Shown here: piece after piece, positions 8,318-17,540 of the stretch
Layout of the letters: each line of letters opens with the position of its first letter
Numbering within the stretch: position 1 is the stretch's first letter
NCBI GenBank assembly: GCA_964342305.1
Contig: CAYFGK010000016.1
Coordinates: forward strand, 1 to 64,000
Origin: DT-110 sp964342305
GTDB lineage: Bacteria > Bacteroidota > Bacteroidia > Chitinophagales > Saprospiraceae
DNA length: 64,000 bases
Reading direction: 5' to 3'
Position numbers and translations under genes: made by a program
The notes under the pieces: model-generated
Told to the model about the DNA's origin: nothing
The model's database searches: none
The model's input: the letters and a program-made list of their open reading frames with translations, nothing else

Positions 8318-9283
8318 TTAATTACTTGGCAGCAGAACGGTATCAATCACGTGCACAACACCATTAGTGGCCTGAACATCGGTAAAGATGATCTCGGCAG
8401 TATTCTGCCCGGCCTCAATGACCGGATTGGTAGCAGAAAGGTCAATAGTGAATGACTGACCTGCCAGGGTTGATACTTCCATATCATCCATAAGATTTTC
8501 GGAACGCACGTTGCCGGCAGCACTTACGTGATAGGTCAGTACAGTCTCCAGGGTATTGCCCGGAATATCGCTGAGTGTACTCCAATCGGAATTAGAGTTC
8601 AACAAATTCTGAAATGCCTGGTTGGTTGGCGCAAAAACAGTGAATGGACCGTCGGCCTGCAAGGCAGAAACCAGATCAGTATTCAACTGCGAAGCGGTGA
8701 GCGCATCTTCCAGTGTGGAAAAAGAAGGATCGGCAATAGCAAAGGTGGTTACATCGGGAAGACCAATAACCTGATCTACTCCGTGAATTATTCCGTTTCC
8801 TACTTCGATGTCAGCTGATTCTACCCGGGCGTTTCCGTTGATCACCACACCGTTATCTACGTTTATGTACATAGTGAGTGAGGCATCTCCGTATCCCGAG
8901 GGGCTGGAGGTGTTCACGTAGGTATTGGACAGGCCAGTACTAAGTATTTCCGCACCAATAACGTGATAGAGCAGTACTGATTCCAGTACATCCTGAGGCA
9001 CATCGTCGATGGTGTTGAAATTGTTGGCGGACAGAAAAGCCTCGAAGGCATCATTATCCGGTGCAAATACCGTGATTGCTCCCGGAGCACTTAATTCGTC
9101 GTCCAGGCCGGCGCGAACTACAGCATCCACTAATATGCTGTAATCGTCATTCTGTTGCGCGAACTCCACGATGGTCAGATCATTCAGATCGTCGTCATCG
9201 TCCATGTCGTCGTCACAGGAAACTAAAGTCATTCCGCAAAACAGGGCAAATAACAGGCCCCATGTCCATTGGTAATTTTTCAT
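8318..9283 (-). CDS. Two-domain fasciclin (FAS1) lipoprotein
   Basis: Predicted surface or periplasmic adhesion-type lipoprotein of 321 residues. A signal peptide ends in lipobox LVSC, followed by an aspartate-rich linker (CDDDMDDDDD) that could bind cations or act as a surface-sorting tail. Two FAS1 domains follow, at about residues 35-165 and 175-320. Each has the H1-type block (ITVFAPDNDAFEAF; FTVFAPTNQAFQNL) and the H2-type block (YHVIGAEI; YHVSAAGN), and each ends in HGVDQVIGLP or HVIDTVLLP. The ATG at 9283 is chosen because the signal peptide starts there. A single-domain paralogue lies at 28053-28547. Confidence 0.93.
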   Translation of the reverse strand: MKNYQWTWGLLFALFCGMTLVSCDDDMDDDDDLNDLTIVEFAQQNDDYSILVDAVVRAGLDDELSAPGAITVFAPDNDAFEAFLSANNFNTIDDVPQDVLESVLLYHVIGAEILSTGLSNTYVNTSSPSGYGDASLTMYINVDNGVVINGNARVESADIEVGNGIIHGVDQVIGLPDVTTFAIADPSFSTLEDALTASQLNTDLVSALQADGPFTVFAPTNQAFQNLLNSNSDWSTLSDIPGNTLETVLTYHVSAAGNVRSENLMDDMEVSTLAGQSFTIDLSATNPVIEAGQNTAEIIFTDVQATNGVVHVIDTVLLPSN

Positions 9284-9441
9284 AGGTTGGATGTGTTTAC
9301 ATGTTTGAAATCGTCCATCCAACGGGGAGGGGTAAATATTGTTAGGCGGATCATACCGCTTTCGCCTATGTTTGTTTATAAATGGACAAAAGACTAAATC
9401 GTCTTAACAAAACCTTAGGAAACAGTACCCTCCAATTCCTG

Positions 9442-10380
9442 TCACTCTTCCGAAAGGAAGGCAATATTCCGCTTCAGGCCACTGAATTTAGTGCGTTTGA
9501 CGGCTGATTTCCGGAAGACTTCCCGAAACGTTTCTTCGGTGAGTTCCTTCCAGTCGTTGCGGGTCATATCGAGCAGGTCGGGATGAGGTTCGAAGGCTTC
9601 CTCGTGGTGGGGCTCAGAAAAGCGGTTCCACGGGCAGACTTCCTGGCAAATATCACAGCCGAACATCCAGTTTTCCATGTGTCCTTTGAAGGTCTCCGGA
9701 ATGGCATCCCGTAATTCGATGGTGAGATAGGAAATGCACTTGCTGCCATCAAGAATATAACCTTGCGGACTGATAGCATCAGTAGGGCAGGCATCAATGC
9801 AGCGCGTACAGGTGCCGCAATAATCGCGCATGGGGGTATCGGCGGGTAATTCAAGATCCACGATCAGTTCGGCCAGGAAAAAGTAGGATCCGGCTTTGGG
9901 GTGGAGTAGTAGGGTGTTTTTACCCGTCCAGCCAACTCCTGCCCGCATGGCCCAGTCGCGTTCCAGTACGGGGCCCGAATCGACAAAGCAACGGCCTTCA
10001 ATGTCGCCAATCTGTTCCTGCATACCGAAAAGGAGTTCCTTTAGCTTGGGTTTCAGGATATAGTGATAGTCTTTTCCATATGCGTAGCGGGCTAATTTTG
10101 GAGCTTCGGGATCGGATTGTGTTTCGGCCGGAAAATAATTATAGACCAGGCTGATCACAGTCTTGGCTCCCGGAACGAGTTTGGTGGGATCGACGCGTTT
10201 GTCAAAATGGTTCTCCAGGTAGCTCATCTTTCCGTGATAGCCCCGGTTGAGCCATTCCTCCAGTCGCCGGGCTTCGGTGTCGAGTCGTTCTGCTTTCGCA
10301 AAACCCACCATCATGAACCCCAGTCGCCGGGCTTCCGCTCTAATCCACCGCGCATATGCTTCTTGTCGTTCCGCATTCAT
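9442..10380 (-). CDS. queG: Epoxyqueuosine reductase
   Basis: Cobalamin and Fe-S enzyme for the last step of queuosine synthesis on tRNA, reducing epoxyqueuosine to queuosine. The 312-residue protein carries two ferredoxin-like clusters of cysteines: CGTCTRCIDACP at about 188-199 and CDICQEVCPWN at about 242-252. It also has the conserved DSGPVLERDWAMRAGVGWTG region at about 134-153. An upstream in-frame extension to 10497 is rejected: it translates the duplicated low-complexity tract at 10402-10441 and lies outside the family. No other queuosine gene is adjacent. Confidence 0.93.
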   Translation of the reverse strand: MNAERQEAYARWIRAEARRLGFMMVGFAKAERLDTEARRLEEWLNRGYHGKMSYLENHFDKRVDPTKLVPGAKTVISLVYNYFPAETQSDPEAPKLARYAYGKDYHYILKPKLKELLFGMQEQIGDIEGRCFVDSGPVLERDWAMRAGVGWTGKNTLLLHPKAGSYFFLAELIVDLELPADTPMRDYCGTCTRCIDACPTDAISPQGYILDGSKCISYLTIELRDAIPETFKGHMENWMFGCDICQEVCPWNRFSEPHHEEAFEPHPDLLDMTRNDWKELTEETFREVFRKSAVKRTKFSGLKRNIAFLSEE

Positions 10381-10401
10381 AGTACAAACATAGTGTTCAA
10401 A

Positions 10402-10441
10402 ATCGGAAATCGGAGGCTGGGAACCGGAAATCGGAGGTTGG
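10402..10441. repeat. Short direct repeat upstream of queG
   Basis: Two near-identical words (GGAAATCGGAGGCTGGGAACC and GGAAATCGGAGGTTGG forms) lie in tandem in the 288-base gap between queG (10380) and tonB (10669). This is the same style of word repeat as at 3474. The rest of the gap shows no clear gene. A T/G-rich stretch before tonB contains no exact TAnnTTTG. Confidence 0.6.
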
Positions 10442-10668
10442 CACCCCGGTGCAGTGAAGGCTGGAACCTCAAATTTTTCCCTATTGATAAAAGTCACAGA
10501 ATTGTCTGATGCATGTCAGTACAGAGGGGGTTGGAAGGTTCTACCTTATGGATATGAAAACGATACGGACCTCCTACCCAACATTCTTTACTAAACTGAA
10601 TGCTGGATAGCCGGACCAAAAATCGGTATTACTGACAGGCCCTTTCGGGGGTCGCAAAACCGAGAGCC

Positions 10669-11613
10669 ATGTTCACCAATTTCTCTTTTTCATCAGTCGA
10701 TTTAATTCTTGGAGTAGTCGTTTTCGCATTGATCGTTGCCGGTTTGATCACCCTTTATCGAATCAACTTTGCACGACGCTATAACCAAGACCTTACCGCA
10801 AAGTACCGGGATAAAAAATGGCGCTCTCCGCTGGAGGCCCGCAATAAATATCCCGATGTAGATGTATTCCGCCTTAGCCCATTGTTCCTGCGTCTGGGTT
10901 TGATAGGTGCCCTGGCTATCGCCATTGGTGCTTTCAACTGGACACAGTACGAGAACATTCCTGATTTTGAACCAATAGCCTACGATTTTGAGGCCGACAT
11001 CGAAATCGATGTACCGCGTTCCGCAACGCCCCCGCCACCTCCGCCACCTCCGCCACCTCCTGTAATCGAGGAAGTTCCTGAAGGTGTGTTTATCGAGGAT
11101 ATGGAAGATATCGAGTTCGTTGATCAATCAGTCGATGCGTTTACTTCGGTTCTTGCGCCCGAACCCGTAATGGAAGAAAGAAATGATAATACACCTCCTC
11201 CGCCTCCACCTCCGCCTATGCCTATGGAGGAAGAAGCAAAAGAGATCTTCGTGGTCGTTGAGGATATGCCTGCATTCCCTGGTTGCGAGCACATTACCGA
11301 TAAGGCAGCACGTAAGTCCTGCTCCGACGAACGCTTGATGGCTTATTTGTACGAAAACGTTGAGTACCCGAATATAGCCCGTGAAAACGGTGTACAAGGT
11401 ACCGTGGTTGTACAGTTCGTTGTCAATACGGATGGTACCGTGACCGATGCCAACATCCTGCGCGATATAGGCGGTGGATGCGGTGATGAAGCCCTGCGCC
11501 TGGTAAGTGACATGAACGACTTGCCACAACGCTGGACACCTGGAAAACAACGCGGTAAACCGGTCCGGGTTATGTATACCCTGCCTATCCGCTTCATGCT
11601 CGATTACAATTGA
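10669..11613 (+). CDS. TonB-family energy transducer with extra N-terminal membrane segment
   Basis: Transmits proton-motive force from the inner membrane to outer-membrane receptors. The 314 residues contain a first membrane helix at about 9-29, a basic cytosolic segment at about 30-70, and a second helix at about 74-92. Two proline runs follow (11 prolines near 120, 8 near 178) and span the periplasm. The C-terminal TonB domain (about 232-311) has YPNIARENGVQGTVVVQFVV and a terminal PIRFML strand. Most TonB proteins have a single anchor, so the two-helix N-terminus is notable. No ExbB/ExbD or receptor is adjacent. Confidence 0.92.
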   Translation: MFTNFSFSSVDLILGVVVFALIVAGLITLYRINFARRYNQDLTAKYRDKKWRSPLEARNKYPDVDVFRLSPLFLRLGLIGALAIAIGAFNWTQYENIPDFEPIAYDFEADIEIDVPRSATPPPPPPPPPPPVIEEVPEGVFIEDMEDIEFVDQSVDAFTSVLAPEPVMEERNDNTPPPPPPPPMPMEEEAKEIFVVVEDMPAFPGCEHITDKAARKSCSDERLMAYLYENVEYPNIARENGVQGTVVVQFVVNTDGTVTDANILRDIGGGCGDEALRLVSDMNDLPQRWTPGKQRGKPVRVMYTLPIRFMLDYN

Positions 11614-11625
11614 TCCGGAGGGCTC

Positions 11626-11665
11626 GTTTGGACATCCTCTTTTCCGAGACCGTGGATGTCCAAAC
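11626..11665 (+). terminator. Stem-loop after tonB
   Basis: A 12-bp inverted repeat (11626-11637 with 11654-11665) starts 12 bases after the tonB stop. It has no strong T-run on the + strand. A second stem follows at 11708-11742. Together they probably end the tonB transcript. Confidence 0.6.
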
Positions 11666-11707
11666 TGGCTCTCAACGCACCAGTTTGGTGCATTAACCAT
11701 TCGTTTT

Positions 11708-11742
11708 GAGTCTCCGTATGACCCGGTGTCATGCGGAGACTC
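11708..11742 (+). terminator. Second stem-loop after tonB
   Basis: Arms at about 11708-11720 and 11730-11742 (GAGTCTCCGTATG / CATGCGGAGACTC, one G-T wobble) surround a 9-nt loop. It is followed by a short T-rich stretch. It lies between tonB and the S9 peptidase gene on the same strand. Confidence 0.55.
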
Positions 11743-11836
11743 CTTCGTTAATTTAGAAGGTGCATTTCCGGCCATTTTTACACCTTTCTGTATCTTGGGC
11801 ATCATTCACTCACTTGATTGACACAAAAGCAGAAAC

Positions 11837-14338
11837 ATGAAACAAACGCTACTCGTGTTGTCGAGCCTGTTTTTTTGCGTAAGCTTACTTGCCCAACAGC
11901 CCCGACCAACACCCAAGCCTAACTATGAACTGGCCGCCCGGTTTTCTCCCAATCGAATGGATAATATGGTCTTTTCGACCTACGTGGATCCCCACTGGTT
12001 GAAGGAGAGCCAGCGCTTTTGGTACAGTTACAGCACCAGTAATGGCGAGCAGTACTATATCGTCGACCCGGCCCGGGGGACTAAAAACGTCTTATTTGAT
12101 AACGTAAAGATGGCCGCTGATATGAGTCGCCTCACGGGTGATCCCTTCGATGCTAAGCACATGTATATCCGCAACCTCGAATTCATCAACGATGAAACGG
12201 CCATTCGCTTTGAAGTGACCAGTAAGCTGGTGGAAGAAGAAGTGGAAGAAGATGGCGATTCCCAGGAAAAGGAAGGTCAAGGTCGTAACCGTAAGCCCAA
12301 GATGGAAGCCAAAAAATGGTACTTCGAATACGATTTGAATACCCGGGAGCTGACATTGCTCGACGACTACGAAGAACCCACCGAAGATGCCGACTGGGCA
12401 AACGTCAGTCCCGATCGGTCCTACGTGCTGTTCGCCCGCAACCATAACCTCTATTGGATGGATATGGAGAATTACGAAAAAGCCCTGGAAGATGAAAAAG
12501 ACTCCACTATCGTCGAGCACCAATGGACCGAAGATGGCGTAGAGCACTTCTCCTACGGTGGCGGAGGCCGAGGGGTCGATAATGTCGAAAAGGAAAAAGA
12601 TAAGGACAAGCGCAAGCGCGTCTACGTGTTGTGGTCACCAGACTCCAAGAAATTTGCCATGAACCGCACCGATATGCGGGAAGTGAAAGACCTTTGGGTG
12701 ATCAATAATACGGCGAATCCGCGACCGACCCTGGAAACCTACAAATACCACATGCCCGGTGAAAAAGAAGCTCCCGTCGAGGAAGTAGCTGTATTTGATT
12801 GGGAGAGCAAGGAAAAGATGGTAATCGAGGCAGATACCTTTAAAGACCAGAGCGTAGGGTTGTTGAGAGCTCCCCGCCTGGCCAAGAACCGGGATGATGA
12901 ATTCAACCCGACCCTATGGCTGGCGGGAACCTCCGATCGTTTGTATTTCACACGTACCAGTCGGGACCTGAAGCGCATCGACTTTTGTGTAGCGAATACC
13001 GAGACCGGAGAGGTAACTACTCTGGTCGAGGAGCGCCTGAATATCTACGTGGAGACCCGCACTCCCTACCTCATTAACGACGGGGAACAGTTTATTTGGT
13101 GGTCGGAACGCGACGGTTGGGGCCATTGGTACCTGTACAACGGTGATGGCACGCTGGTTAGCCAGATTACCTCCGGTCCTTACCACTGTGAATCCATTGA
13201 AGGGTTTGACGAGGCTCGCAATATGCTCTATTTCGAAGCCAATGCGAAAGAGGAGGGAGAGGATCCATATCTGAGTCACCTCTATCGGGTTCGTCTGGAT
13301 GGTACGGGCCTGCAGTTGCTAACGCCCGGCGATTATAACCACTCTGCCAGTATGAACGATGAGGCTACCTACTTCGTCAATAATTTCTCCCGGGTAGATG
13401 CCACACCAAGCAGCACCCTCCACGATGCCACCGGACGCAAGATCATGGATCTGGAAACCGCTGATTTGTCAAAATTGCACGAAGCGGGATACCAGTTCCC
13501 CGAACCATACACGGTAAAAGCTGCTGATGGTATCACCGACCTGTACGGGGTCATGTATAAGCCTTATGATTTTGACTCGACCAAGAGTTACCCCATCATT
13601 GCCTATGTTTATCCCGGGCCACAAACGGAAGCGGTGAACAAGACCTTCTCGGCCCGCATGGACCGCACCGACCGTCTGGCTCAGATGGGCTTCATCGTCA
13701 TAACCATTGGTAACCGGGGTGGTCACCCCAGCCGGTCAAAATGGTACCACAGCTATGGCTACGGTAACCTCCGGGATTACGGCCTGGCCGATAAAAAAGT
13801 AGCCATTGAGCAATTGGCTGACCGCTACGACTTTATTGACGATTCCAAGGTGGGTATCTTTGGCCACTCGGGAGGCGGATTTATGTCTACGGCAGCTATG
13901 CTGGTCTATCCCGACTTTTTCAAGGTGGCTGTTTCCTCCGCCGGAAACCACGAGAATAATATCTACAACCGCTGGTGGAGTGAGAAGCATCACGGGGTAA
14001 AGGAAGTGACTGACGATGATGGCAACGTCACGTTCGAATACGATATTGATAAGAACTCCGAGATTGCGAAAAACCTCAAGGGTAAGTTGTTAATCTGCCA
14101 CGGAGATGTCGACAACAACGTTCATCCGGCCAATACCATCCGTCTGGCCCAGGCGCTTATCCGTGCAAATAAACGATTTGACTTTTTCCTGTTCCCTGGC
14201 CAGCGACACGGCTTTGGAAGCATGAATGAGTATTTTTTCTGGTTGCGTGCCGACTATTTTGCTGAGCATCTGCTGGGTGAGTCTCGTACCAGCACTGATA
14301 TGTTGTATATGAATCGCGATAAGGCGATGAACCGGTGA
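11837..14338 (+). CDS. Secreted S9 (prolyl oligopeptidase / DPP IV-like) peptidase
   Basis: Predicted periplasmic serine peptidase releasing dipeptides or cleaving after proline. It has 833 residues. A signal peptide (about 1-19, ending SLLAQ) is followed by a DPP IV-type beta-propeller (about 90-540) and an alpha/beta-hydrolase domain (about 580-815). The likely triad is S678 in GHSGGG, D759 in HGDVDNN and H791 in GQRHGF. The nucleophile elbow is GHSGGG rather than the common GWSYGG of DPP IV, so specificity is uncertain. A second S9 peptidase lies at 24102. It appears monocistronic with its own terminator. Confidence 0.92.
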   Translation: MKQTLLVLSSLFFCVSLLAQQPRPTPKPNYELAARFSPNRMDNMVFSTYVDPHWLKESQRFWYSYSTSNGEQYYIVDPARGTKNVLFDNVKMAADMSRLTGDPFDAKHMYIRNLEFINDETAIRFEVTSKLVEEEVEEDGDSQEKEGQGRNRKPKMEAKKWYFEYDLNTRELTLLDDYEEPTEDADWANVSPDRSYVLFARNHNLYWMDMENYEKALEDEKDSTIVEHQWTEDGVEHFSYGGGGRGVDNVEKEKDKDKRKRVYVLWSPDSKKFAMNRTDMREVKDLWVINNTANPRPTLETYKYHMPGEKEAPVEEVAVFDWESKEKMVIEADTFKDQSVGLLRAPRLAKNRDDEFNPTLWLAGTSDRLYFTRTSRDLKRIDFCVANTETGEVTTLVEERLNIYVETRTPYLINDGEQFIWWSERDGWGHWYLYNGDGTLVSQITSGPYHCESIEGFDEARNMLYFEANAKEEGEDPYLSHLYRVRLDGTGLQLLTPGDYNHSASMNDEATYFVNNFSRVDATPSSTLHDATGRKIMDLETADLSKLHEAGYQFPEPYTVKAADGITDLYGVMYKPYDFDSTKSYPIIAYVYPGPQTEAVNKTFSARMDRTDRLAQMGFIVITIGNRGGHPSRSKWYHSYGYGNLRDYGLADKKVAIEQLADRYDFIDDSKVGIFGHSGGGFMSTAAMLVYPDFFKVAVSSAGNHENNIYNRWWSEKHHGVKEVTDDDGNVTFEYDIDKNSEIAKNLKGKLLICHGDVDNNVHPANTIRLAQALIRANKRFDFFLFPGQRHGFGSMNEYFFWLRADYFAEHLLGESRTSTDMLYMNRDKAMNR

Positions 14339-14352
14339 TTTGATTTTCTGGG

Positions 14353-14391
14353 TTTTCTGACCTCCTCACTTAAATGAGGAGGTCAGAAAAT
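14353..14391. terminator. Strong intrinsic terminator after the S9 peptidase
   Basis: A perfect 16-bp stem (14353-14368 with 14375-14390) has loop CTTAAA and is bounded by TTTT and AAAATTTATT. It begins 15 bases after the peptidase stop. Confidence 0.88.
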
Positions 14392-14523
14392 TTATTCTAC
14401 GCTTTCCTGTGTATTTGGTCTTTTTCATCATATTCCTATGATTTTTTAGTAAAATAATATTGAATATGCTGGTGATGCTTAGTGTTTTTTAGCGACCTCA
14501 CTCACTTAAGTGACCTCCTCAGT

Positions 14524-14559
14524 CCTTTATTCGATTAATTGAAAATATTCATATATTTG
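14524..14559 (+). promoter_or_regulatory. Promoter upstream of the barrel/lipoprotein pair
   Basis: TATATTTG at 14552-14559 is an exact TAnnTTTG -7 box. A TTTA at about 14526 is a weak -33 candidate at suitable spacing. The predicted leader to the ATG at 14733 is about 165 nt. Within the 394-base gap 14339-14732 I see only the terminator, this promoter and the untranslated leader. Confidence 0.5.
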
Positions 14560-14732
14560 CAATAATTCCACGAAACCGGGATCGCACTCCTAAGGAACCC
14601 ACATTTTCGGCGATCACCACCCTTTTCTGAGCTTTACAGCTTCCAACCAACTGGCACTTTTCATCCCGCACTTGGGTGAATACATATTCTTTTACGGCAA
14701 CTGGTATTGTAACCGGACAAACTGATAATCCT

Positions 14733-15542
14733 ATGCAAATGCACAAACTCACGGGCTCGTGGATCATTGCCCTGTTCTTAGTTCTTCCCCTGACCGGAAT
14801 TACCCAGACTCCGCAGGACACGGCAGCTGCTATTATGCAGGGAGAACTGCCGGTATCCGGAGAAAAGGATAAAAAAGAACGATCCGAAAAGCCCCAACGG
14901 ATCCCGGTCGATGAAACCACCTTCCTCAATCACTTCGGCGTCGGAGCCAGCATCGGTACCAAAAACTACATTGGGGCCGACCTGCTTATCAATATTGTCA
15001 GCCAGCTACACGTCCGGCTGGGGTATAACCGATTCGAATTCGACTTCGAGGATGTGGAAACCTCCGTCAGTGGTTTTACGAACCAAGACTTATCGTTTAC
15101 GGGGACCATCCAGCAAAGCAATGTGGAGGTGCTCTTTGAATGGGGGATCCTGAACGGACGGGTCCGCTTCGTTGGGGGGCCGGTAATTACCATTGACAAT
15201 GTAATACAAAGCGATTTTCGGCTAACCGAGGATATTCAGATCAATGACATTACCATTCCCGCCGAGGAAGTAGGTAGTGGCGATGTATCCGTCACGCATT
15301 CGTTTACTGTATTCCCTTACGTAGGCATCGGATTCGGGCGCTCTCTCCCGTGGCGGCGGTTCGGCGTAAATCTGGATGTGGGAACCTATTACAAGGGGAC
15401 TACCCAGGTACAACTGGGTGCCACCGGTCTGATCCGTGCCAATGAGGACAACGAAGACATTATCAACCGAAACCTGCGCAATGAACCCGTTTCCAGTTTA
15501 TGGCCGGTTGTATCCTTGCGTTTGGCTTATCGTATATACTAA
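14733..15542 (+). CDS. Outer-membrane beta-barrel-like protein, unknown function
   Basis: This 269-residue protein has a signal peptide (hydrophobic about 8-22, ending GITQ). The rest is dominated by alternating polar/hydrophobic strands and ends in a terminal aromatic (LRLAYRIY), as in outer-membrane barrels. I do not recognise the family. The upstream GTG at 14676 is less likely because the signal peptide begins at the ATG of 14733. A second ATG at 14739 is possible. It is followed after 33 bases by a lipoprotein gene, suggesting an outer-membrane pair. Confidence 0.7.
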   Translation: MQMHKLTGSWIIALFLVLPLTGITQTPQDTAAAIMQGELPVSGEKDKKERSEKPQRIPVDETTFLNHFGVGASIGTKNYIGADLLINIVSQLHVRLGYNRFEFDFEDVETSVSGFTNQDLSFTGTIQQSNVEVLFEWGILNGRVRFVGGPVITIDNVIQSDFRLTEDIQINDITIPAEEVGSGDVSVTHSFTVFPYVGIGFGRSLPWRRFGVNLDVGTYYKGTTQVQLGATGLIRANEDNEDIINRNLRNEPVSSLWPVVSLRLAYRIY

Positions 15543-15575
15543 TCAGGAATACCCCGCAAAAAATCCCTTGTACCC

Positions 15576-17315
15576 ATGACCATGAACTACCGATACCTAC
15601 TCCTTGGGCTGGCCTTCGTGGTATCCAGCTGTAATCCCCTCGAGAATATCCTGGATGGAGTGACCTTTTACCTCGGTACCGATATTATCGAGAATCCGCT
15701 CACTATCCAATTCGTGGATGCCAATCCGGATAATGAAGGCCAACCGGCCGATCTGACCGTTGAAGTGGCCGGCCCCGATGCCGACAAACTATATACCCTT
15801 TTCGGTTCCCGCGAACTGAAAGCCGATGGTAACGTTCTGAATCTGGCCATCGAAAAAAGCACCGTGGCCAGCTCGAACGAGCCCCTGGAGTTCACCGTTT
15901 TGGCGGAAGCCCCGGGATACCTCCCCGTAGAACGACGCTTCCGGATCACCGACCCCAAGGGGTTTCGGCTCGAAACGGTACCCATGGCCCGCCTGGCATC
16001 GCTGCCCCCTGGCGTTTCCAGGAAAACCCTGACCCTGGACGCACCGGCGACCGGCACACGGGGTATGATCAATTTTGCCACGCCGCTGACCAACGGAAAA
16101 TCGGAGCGTGCTTTGGTTAGCATTCCACAGGGAACGCGCTTTTTCGATGAAACCGGCCGGCCGATTACCGGCTCAGTGGAGGTTGACCTTATCCATTTTG
16201 ATACCCGCCAGTGGCAGGGCCGGCAAAGCTTGCCCGCAGGCCTCGATGTCGACGAAGCCTTCGATAATGGAGGTTCACTGGGAGGAGGTAGTTTTCATAC
16301 TGCCGGGAATATCCGCCTCGAAATGCGTTCGGGCAATCAGGTTATTCGCAGCTTTTCCCAACCATTGGATGTCTATATCGAAGTGGCCGACGACATAATC
16401 AATCCCTTTACGGGTAGTTTCCTGTCCCAGAATAATCCCATCCCCGTTTGGTCGCGCAGGGAAGGCTCGCGTATCTGGGACCGGGCAGGGAACGCACAGG
16501 TACAATTCATAAATGGCAAATTAACTGCTCAGTACCAACAGGATCACTTGTCGGACTGGACCATCAGCTGGTTTTTGATCGACCGCTGCCCGACGCCCAC
16601 TGCGCTGCAGTTCTCCTCCCTTGTACAGGAAACAGATGCTACGGAATACCACATGTTGGAGATCGACGTGATGTCCAAAGTGGGTACGGTGCTGCGTAAA
16701 TATATCCGGTTGGCTCGTTTGTACGATGGTCAGGAATTGTTCCTGTACGATGTGCCCAGTACGGGTGGCCTGGTCGATGGCTTGCGGGTGAAAGTCTACG
16801 AAGGATATAGTTTTTTCTGTGGCGATGATCCCATCTTTACCTCACCCACCCGTGCCAATGTCTGCATAGATTATGCCTTTGACCTTGGGAGCAGCCTCGA
16901 TACGATAGGGCAATCTGATCTACTGACCGTGGATATGACCTTTCAGGCGCGGTGCGATCAGGCTGATGAAGATCCATTGGCCTTATTGCCAACAGCAGCC
17001 ATATTTTTCCGGGGGTACAATAATGCCTGTAACGAACCCTACCGTTTGCTGTCTACCTTCACCAACGGAGAAGCCGTTTTCCGGCAGTTACGCGCCGGTG
17101 AAGCCTACGACTTTTTAGTGGCTGCCGGCGGTTTGTATCGGGAGTACCGCAACGTTATCATTCCCACCGAATCGCAGACTTTTGATTTGGTTGATCAGAT
17201 CAATGGGTTCATTGATCCCATGTCGTTTGAATACCGGCTGGATACCCTGTTCATCGAATACAACGAGGCCGAAATGCCCGCAGATGTTTGCGATGCCTGG
17301 CGGGAGGCTTTTTAG
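15576..17315 (+). CDS. Large lipoprotein of unknown function, partner of the upstream barrel
   Basis: This 579-residue protein has a signal peptide with lipobox VVSSC (cysteine about residue 19). The body looks like several beta-sandwich or carboxypeptidase-regulatory-like modules (for example EPLEFTVLAEAPGYLPVERRFRI at about 105-127). Its pairs of cysteines could form disulfides. No catalytic motif is visible and I cannot assign a family. Co-transcription with the barrel protein (33-base gap) suggests a shared envelope role. Repeat copy C begins 43 bases after the stop. Confidence 0.7.
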   Translation: MTMNYRYLLLGLAFVVSSCNPLENILDGVTFYLGTDIIENPLTIQFVDANPDNEGQPADLTVEVAGPDADKLYTLFGSRELKADGNVLNLAIEKSTVASSNEPLEFTVLAEAPGYLPVERRFRITDPKGFRLETVPMARLASLPPGVSRKTLTLDAPATGTRGMINFATPLTNGKSERALVSIPQGTRFFDETGRPITGSVEVDLIHFDTRQWQGRQSLPAGLDVDEAFDNGGSLGGGSFHTAGNIRLEMRSGNQVIRSFSQPLDVYIEVADDIINPFTGSFLSQNNPIPVWSRREGSRIWDRAGNAQVQFINGKLTAQYQQDHLSDWTISWFLIDRCPTPTALQFSSLVQETDATEYHMLEIDVMSKVGTVLRKYIRLARLYDGQELFLYDVPSTGGLVDGLRVKVYEGYSFFCGDDPIFTSPTRANVCIDYAFDLGSSLDTIGQSDLLTVDMTFQARCDQADEDPLALLPTAAIFFRGYNNACNEPYRLLSTFTNGEAVFRQLRAGEAYDFLVAAGGLYREYRNVIIPTESQTFDLVDQINGFIDPMSFEYRLDTLFIEYNEAEMPADVCDAWREAF

Positions 17316-17358
17316 CGAAAGCGGAAAAATAATTTAATGTAAGCAGTTCGGTAAATTT

Positions 17359-17539
17359 ACGTGAGATTGGGGCCTAATCGATTGATCAGGAACGGATTGC
17401 ACCCTCACGTTGTATTTGGTAGAGCGTATTAAGTAGTAGGACACACTTTAATCCCGATACTCTATATCTACTACTCTATACCGGGAGGTTAGGCGTTGAA
17501 AAGAGTCACTTTACGAAATAGTCTCTGCCCAACCTCCCG
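17359..17539 (+). repeat. Tripartite hairpin MITE-like element, copy C
   Basis: Three hairpins: arms at 17359-17374/17399-17410, about 17416-17440/17468-17482, and 17482-17495/17523-17539. The ends resemble each other as inverted repeats (TTACGTGAGRTTGG versus CCCAACCTCCCGATTA). It fills almost the whole gap between convergent genes and its right end touches the uvrD stop codon (17541). Its first loop is nearly identical to that of copy B. Confidence 0.87.
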
Positions 17540-17540
17540 A

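Noticed and set aside
10381..10497. 39-codon N-terminal extension of QueG
   Set aside because: It translates a low-complexity direct repeat; family members begin near the ATG at 10380.
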